In this document: piece after piece, positions 32,539-40,150 of the stretch
How positions within the stretch are numbered: position 1 is the stretch's first letter
Layout: each line of letters opens with the position of its first letter
Source of the DNA: Shewanella amazonensis SB2B
GTDB lineage: Bacteria; Pseudomonadota; Gammaproteobacteria; Enterobacterales; Shewanellaceae
Assembly (NCBI RefSeq): GCF_000015245.1
Contig: NC_008700.1
Span: 1,556,001 to 1,620,000 of the forward strand
Length of the DNA: 64,000 nt
Direction: 5' to 3'
Translations under genes and position numbers: made by a program
The notes under the pieces: generated by a model
Told to the model about the DNA's origin: nothing
Database searches by the model: none
What the model saw: only the letters and a program-made list of their open reading frames with translations

Positions 32539-32982
32539 ATGAACAGCATCAAGAAAACCGCCGCCGCAGTTGCACTGGGAAGCGTTGTTGTGGGCGCAGC
32601 GTTTGCCGCCGAAGCGCAGGCCAACCCTTTTGGCTTCAATGAAATGCAAGCTGGTTACCAACTGGTGGGTGACGAAGGTAAATGTGGTGAAGGCAAGTGT
32701 GGTGAAGGCAAGAAGGCCAAAGAGGGTAAGTGCGGCGAGGGTAAATGCGGTGAGGGCATGAAGGCCAAAGAAGGTAAGTGCGGTGAAGGTAAGTGTGGCG
32801 AGGGCATGAAAAAAGGCCATGAGACTGCCGAAAAAGCCAAAGAAGGTAAGTGCGGCGAAGGCAAATGTGGCGAAGGCATGAAAAAAGGCCAGGAAACTGC
32901 CGAAAAAGCCAAAGAAGGTAAGTGTGGTGAAGCCAAGGGCACTGAAAAAGCCAAAGAAGGCAAGTGCGGCGGCGCTCACTGA
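32539..32982 (+). CDS. EGKC-repeat metallophore precursor peptide (HvfA/bufferin-like RiPP)
   Basis: A 147-residue secreted precursor. Residues 1-28 are a Sec signal peptide (KKTAAAVALGSVVVGAAFA, then AEAQA). From residue 45 on, the sequence is built of EGKC motifs: ten cysteines (49, 54, 65, 70, 81, 86, 105, 110, 129, 143), each in EGKC, and none elsewhere. Residues 77-100 and 101-124 are near-identical 24-residue units, a 72-base tandem duplication. The rest is Lys/Glu/Gly/Ala spacer. The adjacent MNIO and DUF2063 genes define the class: peptides whose Cys in EGKC are oxidatively modified (oxazolone/thioamide or thiooxazole type) and bind metal. Metal identity here is inference. AAGGAAG precedes the start. 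Confidence 0.92.
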   Translation: MNSIKKTAAAVALGSVVVGAAFAAEAQANPFGFNEMQAGYQLVGDEGKCGEGKCGEGKKAKEGKCGEGKCGEGMKAKEGKCGEGKCGEGMKKGHETAEKAKEGKCGEGKCGEGMKKGQETAEKAKEGKCGEAKGTEKAKEGKCGGAH

Positions 32983-32990
32983 TATCAGGC

Positions 32991-33025
32991 TGCCACGCGG
33001 GAAATGACCCGCGTGGCATTTTATT
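32991..33025 (+). terminator. Intergenic hairpin between precursor and MNIO genes (attenuator-like)
   Basis: Perfect 11-pair stem TGCCACGCGGG / CCCGCGTGGCA with a 6-base loop, followed by TTTTATT. It probably ends most transcripts after the precursor, leaving a minority to read into the modifying enzymes, which would make precursor exceed enzyme. Confidence 0.8.
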
Positions 33026-33044
33026 CGCAGGCAGAGGTGAACAC

Positions 33045-33881
33045 ATGGCAGTATCCTCGCTGGCCGGACTGGGGCTAAGGCGCGAAATGTTGGCTGAATT
33101 CAGTCAATCGGTACCGGCACAAATCGATTTTTTTGAAGTCGCCCCGGAAAACTGGATGGCACTTGGTGGTAAATACGGCAAACAATTCCGTGCTTTAACC
33201 GAGCGTCATGCATTTTTCTGTCACGGCTTGTCCCTGTCTATCGGTAGCAGTGCGCCGCTGGACATTGACTTTATCAAGGGCATTAAAGCCTTCCTCGATT
33301 TGCACGGAATAGCAGTATATTCAGAGCACTTGAGCTACTGCTCTGGCTCTGGGCACCTGTACGATTTAATGCCCATGCCTTTTACCCCTGAGGCTGTTCG
33401 TCATATCGCCGGACGGGTGAAGCAGGTGGAAGACATCATTGAGCGGCCGTTAATCCTGGAAAACATCTCGTTTTACGCCGCGCCCGGCGCACAGATGACG
33501 GAGCTGGAGTTTGTGCTGGCCGTGCTGGAAGAGGCGGATTGCCAGCTACTGCTGGACGTGAACAACATCTATGTGAATTCAATCAACCACAATTATGATG
33601 CGGCTGCGTATCTTGCTGCCATGCCCACCGAGCGTATACGTTATCTCCATGTGGCAGGGCACTACGTGGAAGCCCCAGATCTGATAGTAGATACCCATGG
33701 GGCAGACATAGTCGACCCGGTTTGGCAACTGCTCTGTGACTGTTATGCGCTGCACGGGCCTCTACCTACCTTGCTCGAACGGGATTTCAATATCCCGCCG
33801 ATAGGGGAGCTGCTTCAGGAAATTGATCGCATTCGGGATTATCAGGCTGCGGCAATTCGAACCAGCAGGAGGGCCGGATGA
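33045..33881 (+). CDS. MNIO (DUF692) multinuclear non-heme iron oxidase, HvfB/BufB-like
   Basis: A 278-residue TIM-barrel enzyme of the DUF692/MNIO family, which uses two or three iron ions to oxidise Cys in precursor peptides. Candidate iron ligands are visible in order: H60 (FFCHGLSLS), E94/H95 (YSEHLSY), E139/N140 (ILENISFY), D171 and N173 (LLDVNNIYV), H202/H206 (LHVAGH), D216/H218 (VDTHGAD) and E245 (LLERD). The start at ATG 33045 is set by GAGGTGA and the family-like GLGLRRE. It overlaps the DUF2063 gene by 4 bases (ATGA), so the pair is coupled. Confidence 0.94.
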   Translation: MAVSSLAGLGLRREMLAEFSQSVPAQIDFFEVAPENWMALGGKYGKQFRALTERHAFFCHGLSLSIGSSAPLDIDFIKGIKAFLDLHGIAVYSEHLSYCSGSGHLYDLMPMPFTPEAVRHIAGRVKQVEDIIERPLILENISFYAAPGAQMTELEFVLAVLEEADCQLLLDVNNIYVNSINHNYDAAAYLAAMPTERIRYLHVAGHYVEAPDLIVDTHGADIVDPVWQLLCDCYALHGPLPTLLERDFNIPPIGELLQEIDRIRDYQAAAIRTSRRAG

Positions 33882-34636
33882 GCTTTAAGGATATTCAGGC
33901 CGATTTTATCGAGGCCATCCGCAGGCCGGACTTACCCTGTCCCCACGGGATAGCGCCCCAACGGATGGGGGTTTATCGGGAACTCTTTTTCAACAATGTC
34001 AGTGGCTTTGTAAACAGTGGCTTTCCGGTACTCAAGAGCCTCTATGGGGAAGCACAGTGGCAGGCGCAGCTAAGGCAGTTCTTTACTGAACATGACTGCC
34101 AAAACCCGCTGTTTATTGGCATTGCCGGCGAATTTCTTGCCTTTTTAAGCGCCCGGGAACGCCAGGTCGACGAGCCCCCATTTTTGTTGGAACTGGCGCA
34201 CTATGAATGGCTGGAATTAGTGGTCGCCACGGCAATGGAACAGGGTGATGAAGCCGCTTTCGATGACACGGCGCTGGCGCAACAAGCTTACCTTGATGCC
34301 AGGCTGGGGTTGGCATCCCATGCCCGGGTGGCGCAGTACCATTTTGAGGTCGAGAAAATTTCACCCCAGTACCAACCGGACACACCTCTGCCATCACCTT
34401 GTTATTTTTGTCTCTATCGGGATAGCGATGATGAGGTGAGCTTTTTGAAACTTAACCCCATGACGGCGCAGCTGTTGGCGGTCCTGGAAGCCAATACCGG
34501 CATCAAGTACATCGAACTACTGCAAAAAATGCAGGCACTTTACCCCAACTTTGATGGACAGCAGCTCCGGGAGGGCATCGCTCAGGTGCTCGGGCAAATG
34601 GCCGTCCGGGGTGTAGTAGTGCAAAAGTTGCAATAA
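33878..34636 (+). CDS. DUF2063-family partner of MNIO enzyme (HvfC/BufC-like)
   Basis: A 252-residue protein starting SFKDIQADFIEAIR, with the N-terminal DUF2063 (once called DNA-binding) motif RMGVYRELFFNNVSGFV and a C-terminal winged-helix-like part that in this family recruits the precursor to the MNIO enzyme. It overlaps MNIO by 4 bases. No HvfD/DoxX-like membrane gene follows, unlike four-gene operons of this kind. Instead comes a 39-residue membrane peptide, after a separate promoter-like region. Confidence 0.9.
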   Translation: MSFKDIQADFIEAIRRPDLPCPHGIAPQRMGVYRELFFNNVSGFVNSGFPVLKSLYGEAQWQAQLRQFFTEHDCQNPLFIGIAGEFLAFLSARERQVDEPPFLLELAHYEWLELVVATAMEQGDEAAFDDTALAQQAYLDARLGLASHARVAQYHFEVEKISPQYQPDTPLPSPCYFCLYRDSDDEVSFLKLNPMTAQLLAVLEANTGIKYIELLQKMQALYPNFDGQQLREGIAQVLGQMAVRGVVVQKLQ

Positions 34637-34689
34637 CCCTACAGTTAGTTGGTTTTATCGTTCAGGACAAACCGCTAGAATGGCGCCCA

Positions 34690-34711
34690 TTTTGTGAGCT
34701 GCATCACGGCA
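34690..34711 (+). promoter_or_regulatory. CRP-like site
   Basis: TGTGA-GCTGCA-TCACG differs from the symmetric CRP half-site pair at one base. A -10-like TAGAAT lies just upstream (34676-34681), so CRP bound here would more likely repress than activate the 39-residue gene. Confidence 0.45.
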
Positions 34712-34740
34712 GTGGTCGTACATTTTGTAGAGGAGTCCAC

Positions 34741-34860
34741 ATGGACGCTAATTTCAAAGAGCCTTTCAACGTTTGGTATCTTATTGGTTTTCTGTTGGTT
34801 CTTCTGGTTCCAACCCTGCCTGCCAGCCTCTCTTGGCTCAAACTTGCCGGCTTAATCTAA
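34741..34860 (+). CDS. Small single-span membrane protein (39 aa)
   Basis: ATG 34741 follows AGAGGAG at ideal spacing and runs to TAA 34858-34860. The product begins MDANFKEPFNVWYLIGFLL. It is almost entirely one long hydrophobic helix broken by Pro (VPTLPASL), ending LAGLI. No family is recognised. A perfect terminator follows, so it is a complete small transcription unit between the metallophore operon and ybaN. Confidence 0.75.
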   Translation: MDANFKEPFNVWYLIGFLLVLLVPTLPASLSWLKLAGLI

Positions 34861-34881
34861 GTTCGGAACAAGGGTATACTT

Positions 34882-34910
34882 GGCCACTCAATTGAGTGGC
34901 CTTTGTTTTT
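34882..34910 (+). terminator. Intrinsic terminator after the 39-aa gene
   Basis: GGCCACTC-AATT-GAGTGGCC followed by TTTGTTTTT. Confidence 0.9.
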
Positions 34911-34949
34911 GAGGCTGCAAAGAAGGACTGAACCCAAGGGGGCGAAGGC

Positions 34950-35321
34950 GTGATAAAGCGCAGTGTGTTGCTGGTGATTGGTTTGATAAGCCTGGTGATG
35001 GGTGTAGCAGGCGTGTTTTTACCGCTGCTGCCCACGGTGCCCTTTGTGCTGTTGGCTGCCTTTTGTTTTGCCCGCTCCAGTGAGCGTTTGCACCGCTGGT
35101 TAATGACGCATCCCTGGTTTGCCGATGCTCTCAATAACTGGGATCAAAAAAAGGCCATCAGACGGGGGCTCAAACGTAAAGCCATGGTGCTGTCGAGCCT
35201 GAGTTTTGCTATCAGCATTGCCGTCGTGCCGCTGCTGTGGGTCAAGCTGATGCTGTTTTCGTTACTGGTGGCTCTGCTGGCTTTCCTGCACTCAGTGCCC
35301 GAACTTGAAGATACACCCTGA
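34950..35321 (+). CDS. ybaN: YbaN family (DUF454) inner-membrane protein
   Basis: A 123-residue protein with two N-terminal helices (VIGLISLVMGVAGVFLPLLP) and two at the C-terminus. The DUF454 hallmarks are LPTVPFVLLAAFCFARSSER and LMTHPWFADALNNW. Function is unknown. The start is GTG 34950, giving IKRSVLLVIGL; an upstream GGGGGCGAAGG serves as ribosome site. In E. coli ybaN (upstream of apt) has the same neighbour order as here. Confidence 0.9.
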   Translation: MIKRSVLLVIGLISLVMGVAGVFLPLLPTVPFVLLAAFCFARSSERLHRWLMTHPWFADALNNWDQKKAIRRGLKRKAMVLSSLSFAISIAVVPLLWVKLMLFSLLVALLAFLHSVPELEDTP

Positions 35322-35415
35322 GTGCCGATTTTGTGACCACCGACACTGGCGGCCCGGTGTGCAGGCGGTTGCATCCACAGGCAAAGGAGCTTAAGCTTTA
35401 GCCGGATTAAATTTG

Positions 35416-35440
35416 AAGTCCACATTTCGTGGACTTTTTT
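35416..35440 (+). terminator. Intrinsic terminator between ybaN and apt
   Basis: AAGTCCAC-ATTTC-GTGGACTT followed by TTTT. Confidence 0.88.
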
Positions 35441-35485
35441 GTTGTCAAAGTCCGGCGAAGCCGGCAAATCTAACGTGAATGTCCT

Positions 35486-36031
35486 ATGAACACAGATAGC
35501 TTAGCGCTTATCAAGCAAAGCATTAAAACCATTCCTGATTACCCCAAAGCCGGCATTATGTTCCGTGATGTGACAAGCCTGCTTGAGGATCACACTGCTT
35601 ACCAAACAGCTATGAAGCTGCTCGTTGAACGCTACAAGGATTCCGGCTTCACTAAGGTCGTGGGAACCGAATCCCGCGGTTTCCTGTTCGGTGCACCGCT
35701 TGCGTTGGAGCTGGGTGTGGGTTTTGTGCCTGTACGCAAGCCTGGCAAACTGCCCCGTGAAACCATCAGCGAAAGCTATGAGCTGGAATACGGACACGAC
35801 ACCCTGGAAATCCACGTCGATGCTATCAAGGCTGGTGACAAGGTGTTGGTGATAGACGATCTGCTGGCCACCGGCGGTACTATCGAAGCCACGGTTAAAC
35901 TCATTCGCCGTCTGGGCGGTGATGTGGCCCACGCGGCCTTTGTTATTTCCCTGCCGGATCTGGGTGGTGAAAAACGGTTGCAGGCCATGGGCCTGGAAAT
36001 CTGTAAATTGTGTGAGTTCGAAGGCGATTAA
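35486..36031 (+). CDS. apt: Adenine phosphoribosyltransferase
   Basis: A 181-residue purine-salvage enzyme joining adenine and PRPP to AMP. The type I phosphoribosyltransferase signature VLVIDDLLATGGTIEAT is intact, with the family start SIKTIPDYPKAGIMFRDVT and GFLFGAPLALELGVGFVP. It precedes dnaX as in E. coli. Confidence 0.97.
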   Translation: MNTDSLALIKQSIKTIPDYPKAGIMFRDVTSLLEDHTAYQTAMKLLVERYKDSGFTKVVGTESRGFLFGAPLALELGVGFVPVRKPGKLPRETISESYELEYGHDTLEIHVDAIKAGDKVLVIDDLLATGGTIEATVKLIRRLGGDVAHAAFVISLPDLGGEKRLQAMGLEICKLCEFEGD

Positions 36032-36060
36032 TCCAACGCTTGAACCCTTACACTTCCTGC

Positions 36061-36118
36061 CCCGTCATGGCGTTATGGCATCGCCCCCCTCAGCGTGGTA
36101 TGTTTGCCCCATGACGGG
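36061..36118. repeat. Inverted repeat in the apt-dnaX gap
   Basis: CCCGTCATGG (36061-36070) and CCATGACGGG (36109-36118) are perfect 10-base complements around a 38-base loop, ending about 40 bases before dnaX. No T-run follows. It could be a leader fold or protein site. Confidence 0.55.
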
Positions 36119-36156
36119 ACACAGGCTCCCGACCGATTTTGTAAGTGGGGAGTGAC

Positions 36157-38886
36157 ATGTCCTATCAGGTGTTGGCCAGAAAATGGCGCCCTGCCAATTT
36201 TGCCGAAGTAGTGGGCCAATCCCACGTGCTTCATGCCTTGACCAATGCCCTCGGTCAGCAAAGATTACACCATGCTTACCTCTTTACCGGCACCCGTGGT
36301 GTGGGAAAGACCAGTTTGGCCAGGCTGTTCGCCAAGGGGCTCAATTGTGAGCAGGGAATTACTGCCACGCCCTGCGGGCAATGCAGTGCCTGTCGCGAGA
36401 TTGCCGAAGGCCGCTTTGTTGACCTTATTGAAGTGGACGCCGCATCCCGTACCAAGGTGGATGACACCCGCGAAATCCTCGACAACGTGCAGTATCGACC
36501 CAGTCGCGGACGTTTTAAGGTGTACCTCATCGATGAAGTGCACATGCTTTCCAAAAGCTCTTTCAACGCGCTGCTGAAGACCCTCGAAGAGCCGCCTGAG
36601 CATGTGAAGTTCCTGCTCGCCACCACAGATCCGCAAAAGCTGCCGGTGACAGTGCTGTCCCGGTGTTTGCAATTCAATCTCAAAGCGCTGACACAACCGC
36701 AAATTCAGGCGCAATTGGCTGCCGTTCTCAGTGGCGAGGGTTTGGGATTCGATGAGGATGCTTTATCGCTGCTTGCCAAGGCGGCGGCCGGCAGTATGCG
36801 TGATGCCCTGAGTCTTACCGACCAGGCGATTGCCTTTGGCGGGGGAGAGGTGCGCCTTGCTCAGGTGCAAACCATGCTCGGGGCCATAGATAAAGGCCAA
36901 ATACTGAACTTATTCGATGCCCTCTGCCAGGGCGACATTGAGACACTGCTCACCACTGCCCGTACAGCAATGGGTTTCGGTGCCGATGCCGACGAGGTCT
37001 TAAGGGCCTTGCTTGAACTGCTTCATCAAATCAGCCTCGCACAATTTGCCCCGGCCACTGCCAGCATCAGCGACAACGGGGCTGCCGTACTTGCCTGGGC
37101 CCAAGCATTGAAGCCCGAGCAGGTACAGCTTTATTACCAAATTTTGCTCAGTGGCCGTAAGGATTTGCCCTACGCGCCCGACCCAGCCTCCGGGCTGGAA
37201 ATGAGTCTGCTTCGCGCCGTGGGCTTTGTGCCCGAAAAGCCGGTAAGCCGTTGGCAGTCAGGTGAGGGCGTGTCGGCTGCCGAGGCACTCAAGCTTGTTG
37301 CGCCATCGACAGAGGGAAAGAGTGCGCCTCAAGCGGACACTGCGCCTAACCACGCTGTTGTTACTGAAACGCCTGTGGCGGCTGCAGTGCCGCAAGCCGG
37401 TATTGCTTCCACCTTGGTGGCAGGTACCCACAGCCCTGTCAGGACGACTGAGGAGCCCGCTGTTAAGGCCGACAGTTCGGTTGCCACCGAAGAGGCACCA
37501 AGCGGCGATGACGATGTGCATGAGGCTGAGTCTGACGCCCTGTTTGCAGAGCAAAACCTGCTGATTTCCCAGGCCGAAAGCCAGGGGTTCAATCCCGGAT
37601 ACGACGCAGTTAACGCCGGTGACAACGACCTCCCGTTACATGATGCCCCACCATTATTCGATGAAATGGCGTATGCGGACTATCCCCAAAGCTATTCGGC
37701 CGATATCTCTGAGACTCCAGTGGAACGGGGGCTTGACGATGGCGCTGGTTTTCAGCTCCAAAACGAACAGTCCCAAAGCGATCATCTTCAAAGCGGTGCT
37801 ACGGGGGCTCAGTCAAAGGTCGTGGCAGAGTCCCAACCTGTCAACACGCCGGCTTCTGCATTTGGTGATGACTTGCTCGATGCTGTTTTGGCTGCCAGAG
37901 AAGATTTACTCAGTGGTATCACCTCGGAGGCGAAAGAAGATGAGGCAAAAAAGCCGGTATCCAGTTTCGAGCGCCGCCGCATGGCGGTGCAGGAAACTAG
38001 CACTGTTCCGGTAACCACGGCGCCGACTGACAAGGGCACGCAGGATGAAATATCCCTCGGTGCAATGTCAGCCAATACCCAAACAGCTACGCTCACCCAA
38101 GCCACAGCAAGTGTATCGGGTGCGGATGTTGCTGCCGATTATGACAGGCCGCCTTGGGAAGATACGGCCACTCCTGATGACAGTTCAAAAGCGCCTGAAT
38201 TGGCCCTGGATTACGCAGTAAACAGAGAGTCAGCTCCGGTTAACGCTGAGTCGCCAGACAAGGCTCATCCAGAGGAATACACATCGGCTGCGCCACATAC
38301 GCAGACACCCCAACCTCTAAAAGCTGAATCTCAAACAGCGTTGCAGGCTAAAGGGCAAACACACACGGACGAAGTCTCGTCCAGTGACGGGGTGCATTGT
38401 GCCAATCACAGCGCCGCCAGCCCTATTGGCGGTGATGAAACTGACCTTCGCTGGTACAAGCTGATGGGAGCGTTGGAGATTGGCGGCCGGGTTCGCCAGC
38501 TGGCGGTCAATTCGGTTTGTCTGGCATGGTCTAATCCTATCCCCCTGGTGCTGAAACAGGACCAAAAGCATCTGGCAGCGCCCGTGGCCATTGGGCAGCT
38601 CAATGAGGCGCTGTCCAAAGCCCTCGGTCATGAGGCTGAAATCGCACTGGAGGTGGGTGAGGTCCCGGGGCGGGAAACCCCGCTGGATATCCGTGCCCGT
38701 TTTCACCGGGAGCTGCTGAGCGATGCCAGAGGGGCGCTCAATACCGATCCCGCAGTGCTGAGACTGATGCAGCAGGCAGGCGCCTGGTTTGATGACGACA
38801 GTATAAGCTATCCGCCCGATCTGCTTGCCCAGCGGGGCAGAGCCTTGCCAACACCACCGGCTTTGGCTCAGGAGCCTGTGGTCTGA
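36157..38886 (+). CDS. dnaX: DNA polymerase III subunits tau/gamma
   Basis: A 909-residue clamp-loader ATPase (tau). The AAA+ module at about 1-360 has Walker A GTRGVGKTS, a four-Cys zinc motif (CEQG..PCGQCSAC) and Walker B with sensor (YLIDEVHMLS). A long acidic, Ala/Gln/Ser-rich linker spans about 375-760, and the tau C-terminal polymerase-binding domain follows (ETDLRWYKLMGAL onward). It is much longer than E. coli tau (643), all in the linker. The A AAA AAG heptamer at 37947-37953 is in the slip phase and should yield a short gamma form. ATG 36157 is preceded by GGGGAG; the GTG at 36145 is upstream of that site. Confidence 0.97.
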   Translation: MSYQVLARKWRPANFAEVVGQSHVLHALTNALGQQRLHHAYLFTGTRGVGKTSLARLFAKGLNCEQGITATPCGQCSACREIAEGRFVDLIEVDAASRTKVDDTREILDNVQYRPSRGRFKVYLIDEVHMLSKSSFNALLKTLEEPPEHVKFLLATTDPQKLPVTVLSRCLQFNLKALTQPQIQAQLAAVLSGEGLGFDEDALSLLAKAAAGSMRDALSLTDQAIAFGGGEVRLAQVQTMLGAIDKGQILNLFDALCQGDIETLLTTARTAMGFGADADEVLRALLELLHQISLAQFAPATASISDNGAAVLAWAQALKPEQVQLYYQILLSGRKDLPYAPDPASGLEMSLLRAVGFVPEKPVSRWQSGEGVSAAEALKLVAPSTEGKSAPQADTAPNHAVVTETPVAAAVPQAGIASTLVAGTHSPVRTTEEPAVKADSSVATEEAPSGDDDVHEAESDALFAEQNLLISQAESQGFNPGYDAVNAGDNDLPLHDAPPLFDEMAYADYPQSYSADISETPVERGLDDGAGFQLQNEQSQSDHLQSGATGAQSKVVAESQPVNTPASAFGDDLLDAVLAAREDLLSGITSEAKEDEAKKPVSSFERRRMAVQETSTVPVTTAPTDKGTQDEISLGAMSANTQTATLTQATASVSGADVAADYDRPPWEDTATPDDSSKAPELALDYAVNRESAPVNAESPDKAHPEEYTSAAPHTQTPQPLKAESQTALQAKGQTHTDEVSSSDGVHCANHSAASPIGGDETDLRWYKLMGALEIGGRVRQLAVNSVCLAWSNPIPLVLKQDQKHLAAPVAIGQLNEALSKALGHEAEIALEVGEVPGRETPLDIRARFHRELLSDARGALNTDPAVLRLMQQAGAWFDDDSISYPPDLLAQRGRALPTPPALAQEPVV
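37947..37990 (+). promoter_or_regulatory. Programmed -1 frameshift signal in dnaX
   Basis: The heptamer A AAA AAG sits as GCA AAA AAG in the tau frame (codons 597-599), the same slippery sequence as E. coli dnaX. A GGAGG-like stretch lies about 16 bases upstream. A hairpin GCGCCGCC-GCAT-GGCGGTGC (37971-37990, one G-T pair) lies 17 bases downstream. After a -1 slip, translation adds AGIQFRAPPHGGAGN and stops at TAG, giving a gamma product of about 614 residues. Confidence 0.8.
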
Positions 38887-39026
38887 GTCGCATTTAATGG
38901 CATCCCTGTGACCGGGATAATTGCCAATGCCTCAGATTTCAGTAAGATTAGCCAACTTCATTTTCACCGTTCACAAATTCATTTTGCCCGCATGGCTGCG
39001 GGCCTCAACCGAAAGAGATTAAGCGT

Positions 39027-39356
39027 ATGTTTGGAAAAGGCGGAATGGGCAACCTGATGAAGCAAGCCCAGATGATGCAGGAAAAAATGGCCAAGATGCA
39101 GGAAGAAATTGCCCGCATGGAAGTCACAGGTGAGTCCGGTGCCGGCTTGGTGAAAGTGACCATGACAGGTACTCACAATGTACGCAAAGTAGAAATCGAC
39201 CCAAGTCTGCTGGAAGACGATAAAGAGCTGCTGGAAGACTTGGTAGCCGCAGCCTGTAACGATGCAGCCCGCCGTGTTGAAGAAAACCAGAAAACCAAGA
39301 TGGCGGAAGTGACCGGTGGCATGCAACTGCCTCCCGGCATGAAGATGCCATTCTGA
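39027..39356 (+). CDS. YbaB/EbfC nucleoid-associated protein
   Basis: A 109-residue DNA-binding dimer protein, family start FGKGGMGNLMKQAQMMQEKM, with the conserved VRKVEIDPSLLEDDKELLEDL and the Met/Pro-rich tail GGMQLPPGMKMPF. It binds DNA as tweezers-like dimers and affects nucleoid organisation. It sits between dnaX and recR, 13 bases before recR, in the conserved order. Confidence 0.96.
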   Translation: MFGKGGMGNLMKQAQMMQEKMAKMQEEIARMEVTGESGAGLVKVTMTGTHNVRKVEIDPSLLEDDKELLEDLVAAACNDAARRVEENQKTKMAEVTGGMQLPPGMKMPF

Positions 39357-39369
39357 GGAAACGCTTCCC

Positions 39370-39969
39370 ATGAAATTCAGTCCGCTGGTGGATGAGCTTA
39401 TTCAAAGTCTGCGTTGCCTGCCGGGAGTGGGGCCTAAATCGGCCCAGCGCATGGCCTTTGCGCTGCTGGAAAGCGATCGTAAAGCGGGCATCCGCCTGGC
39501 CGATACCCTGTCCCGGGCCATGAGTGACGTGGGCCACTGCCAAAAGTGCCGTACCTTCACCGAACAGTCTCTGTGCCCGATTTGCTCCAGCAGTAGGCGC
39601 GGAGAGGCCGACACCCTGTGTGTGGTGGAAACCCCGGCGGATGTACTGGCCATCGAGTCCGGTGGCCATTTTCAGGGTCGCTATTTCGTGCTGCAGGGGC
39701 ACTTATCTCCCCTTGACGGCATAGGGCCTGAGGAGCTGGGGCTTTCTCTCCTTGAAGGCCAATTGGTCGGCGGTGGTATCAGTGAGCTGATTTTGGCCAC
39801 CAACCCTACCGTGGAAGGGGACGCCACGGCACACTACATTGCCGATATTGCCCGCAGAGCAGGGGTAGCGGTGAGCCGGATTGCCCACGGTGTGCCCGTC
39901 GGCGGTGAGCTTGAGTACGTCGACAGCACCACCCTCGCGCTGAGCTTTAACGGCCGCTTGCCGCTTTAA
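39370..39969 (+). CDS. recR: Recombination protein RecR
   Basis: A 199-residue RecFOR-pathway protein forming ring tetramers that load RecA on gaps. A helix-hairpin-helix region LPGVGPKSAQRMAF is followed by the four-Cys zinc motif (CQKCRTFTEQSLCPIC) and a Toprim domain (LCVVETPADVLAIE, then HVPVGGELEYVD-type end). It is co-transcribed with ybaB and closed by a strong terminator. Confidence 0.97.
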   Translation: MKFSPLVDELIQSLRCLPGVGPKSAQRMAFALLESDRKAGIRLADTLSRAMSDVGHCQKCRTFTEQSLCPICSSSRRGEADTLCVVETPADVLAIESGGHFQGRYFVLQGHLSPLDGIGPEELGLSLLEGQLVGGGISELILATNPTVEGDATAHYIADIARRAGVAVSRIAHGVPVGGELEYVDSTTLALSFNGRLPL

Positions 39970-39984
39970 ACCCGTTAATGATGC

Positions 39985-40020
39985 AAAACGCCCCGCGTTA
40001 CCGGGGCGTTTTTGTTGTTT
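39985..40020 (+). terminator. Intrinsic terminator after recR
   Basis: AAACGCCCCG / CGGGGCGTTT with loop CGTTAC, followed by TTGTTGTTTTT. Confidence 0.92.
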
Positions 40021-40054
40021 TTTTGCCCGCTCAAATCTCGCTTGCACCCTTCCC

Positions 40055-40082
40055 CTTGAAAAGTGTTTCATCGCCCCCATTT
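40055..40082 (+). promoter_or_regulatory. Sigma-32 (heat-shock) promoter of htpG
   Basis: -35 CTTGAAA (40055-40061) and -10 CCCCATTT (40075-40082), spacing 13, a perfect match to the sigma-32 consensus CTTGAAA-N11-16-CCCCATNT, 68 bases before the htpG start. Confidence 0.92.
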
Positions 40083-40150
40083 CTGTTCTATCCGGGCAGT
40101 ATGCCCCAATACCTGAATGTTTTTGTAACACTGAAAAAAAGGGAACTGAG

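Noticed and set aside
32680..32975. Regular repeats that could be mistaken for a CRISPR array
   Set aside because: Repeats are in-frame coding units of EGKC with no unique spacers and no cas genes nearby.
32503..32979. Minus-strand frame of repeated Phe-rich peptide
   Set aside because: It is the complement of the EGKC repeat gene, so the periodicity is inherited; no signal peptide or ribosome site of its own.
34643..34658. TTAGTTGGTTTTAT identical to part of the iscR upstream IscR site
   Set aside because: Only 14 bases are shared and the other half-site is missing, so it is not counted as an IscR site.
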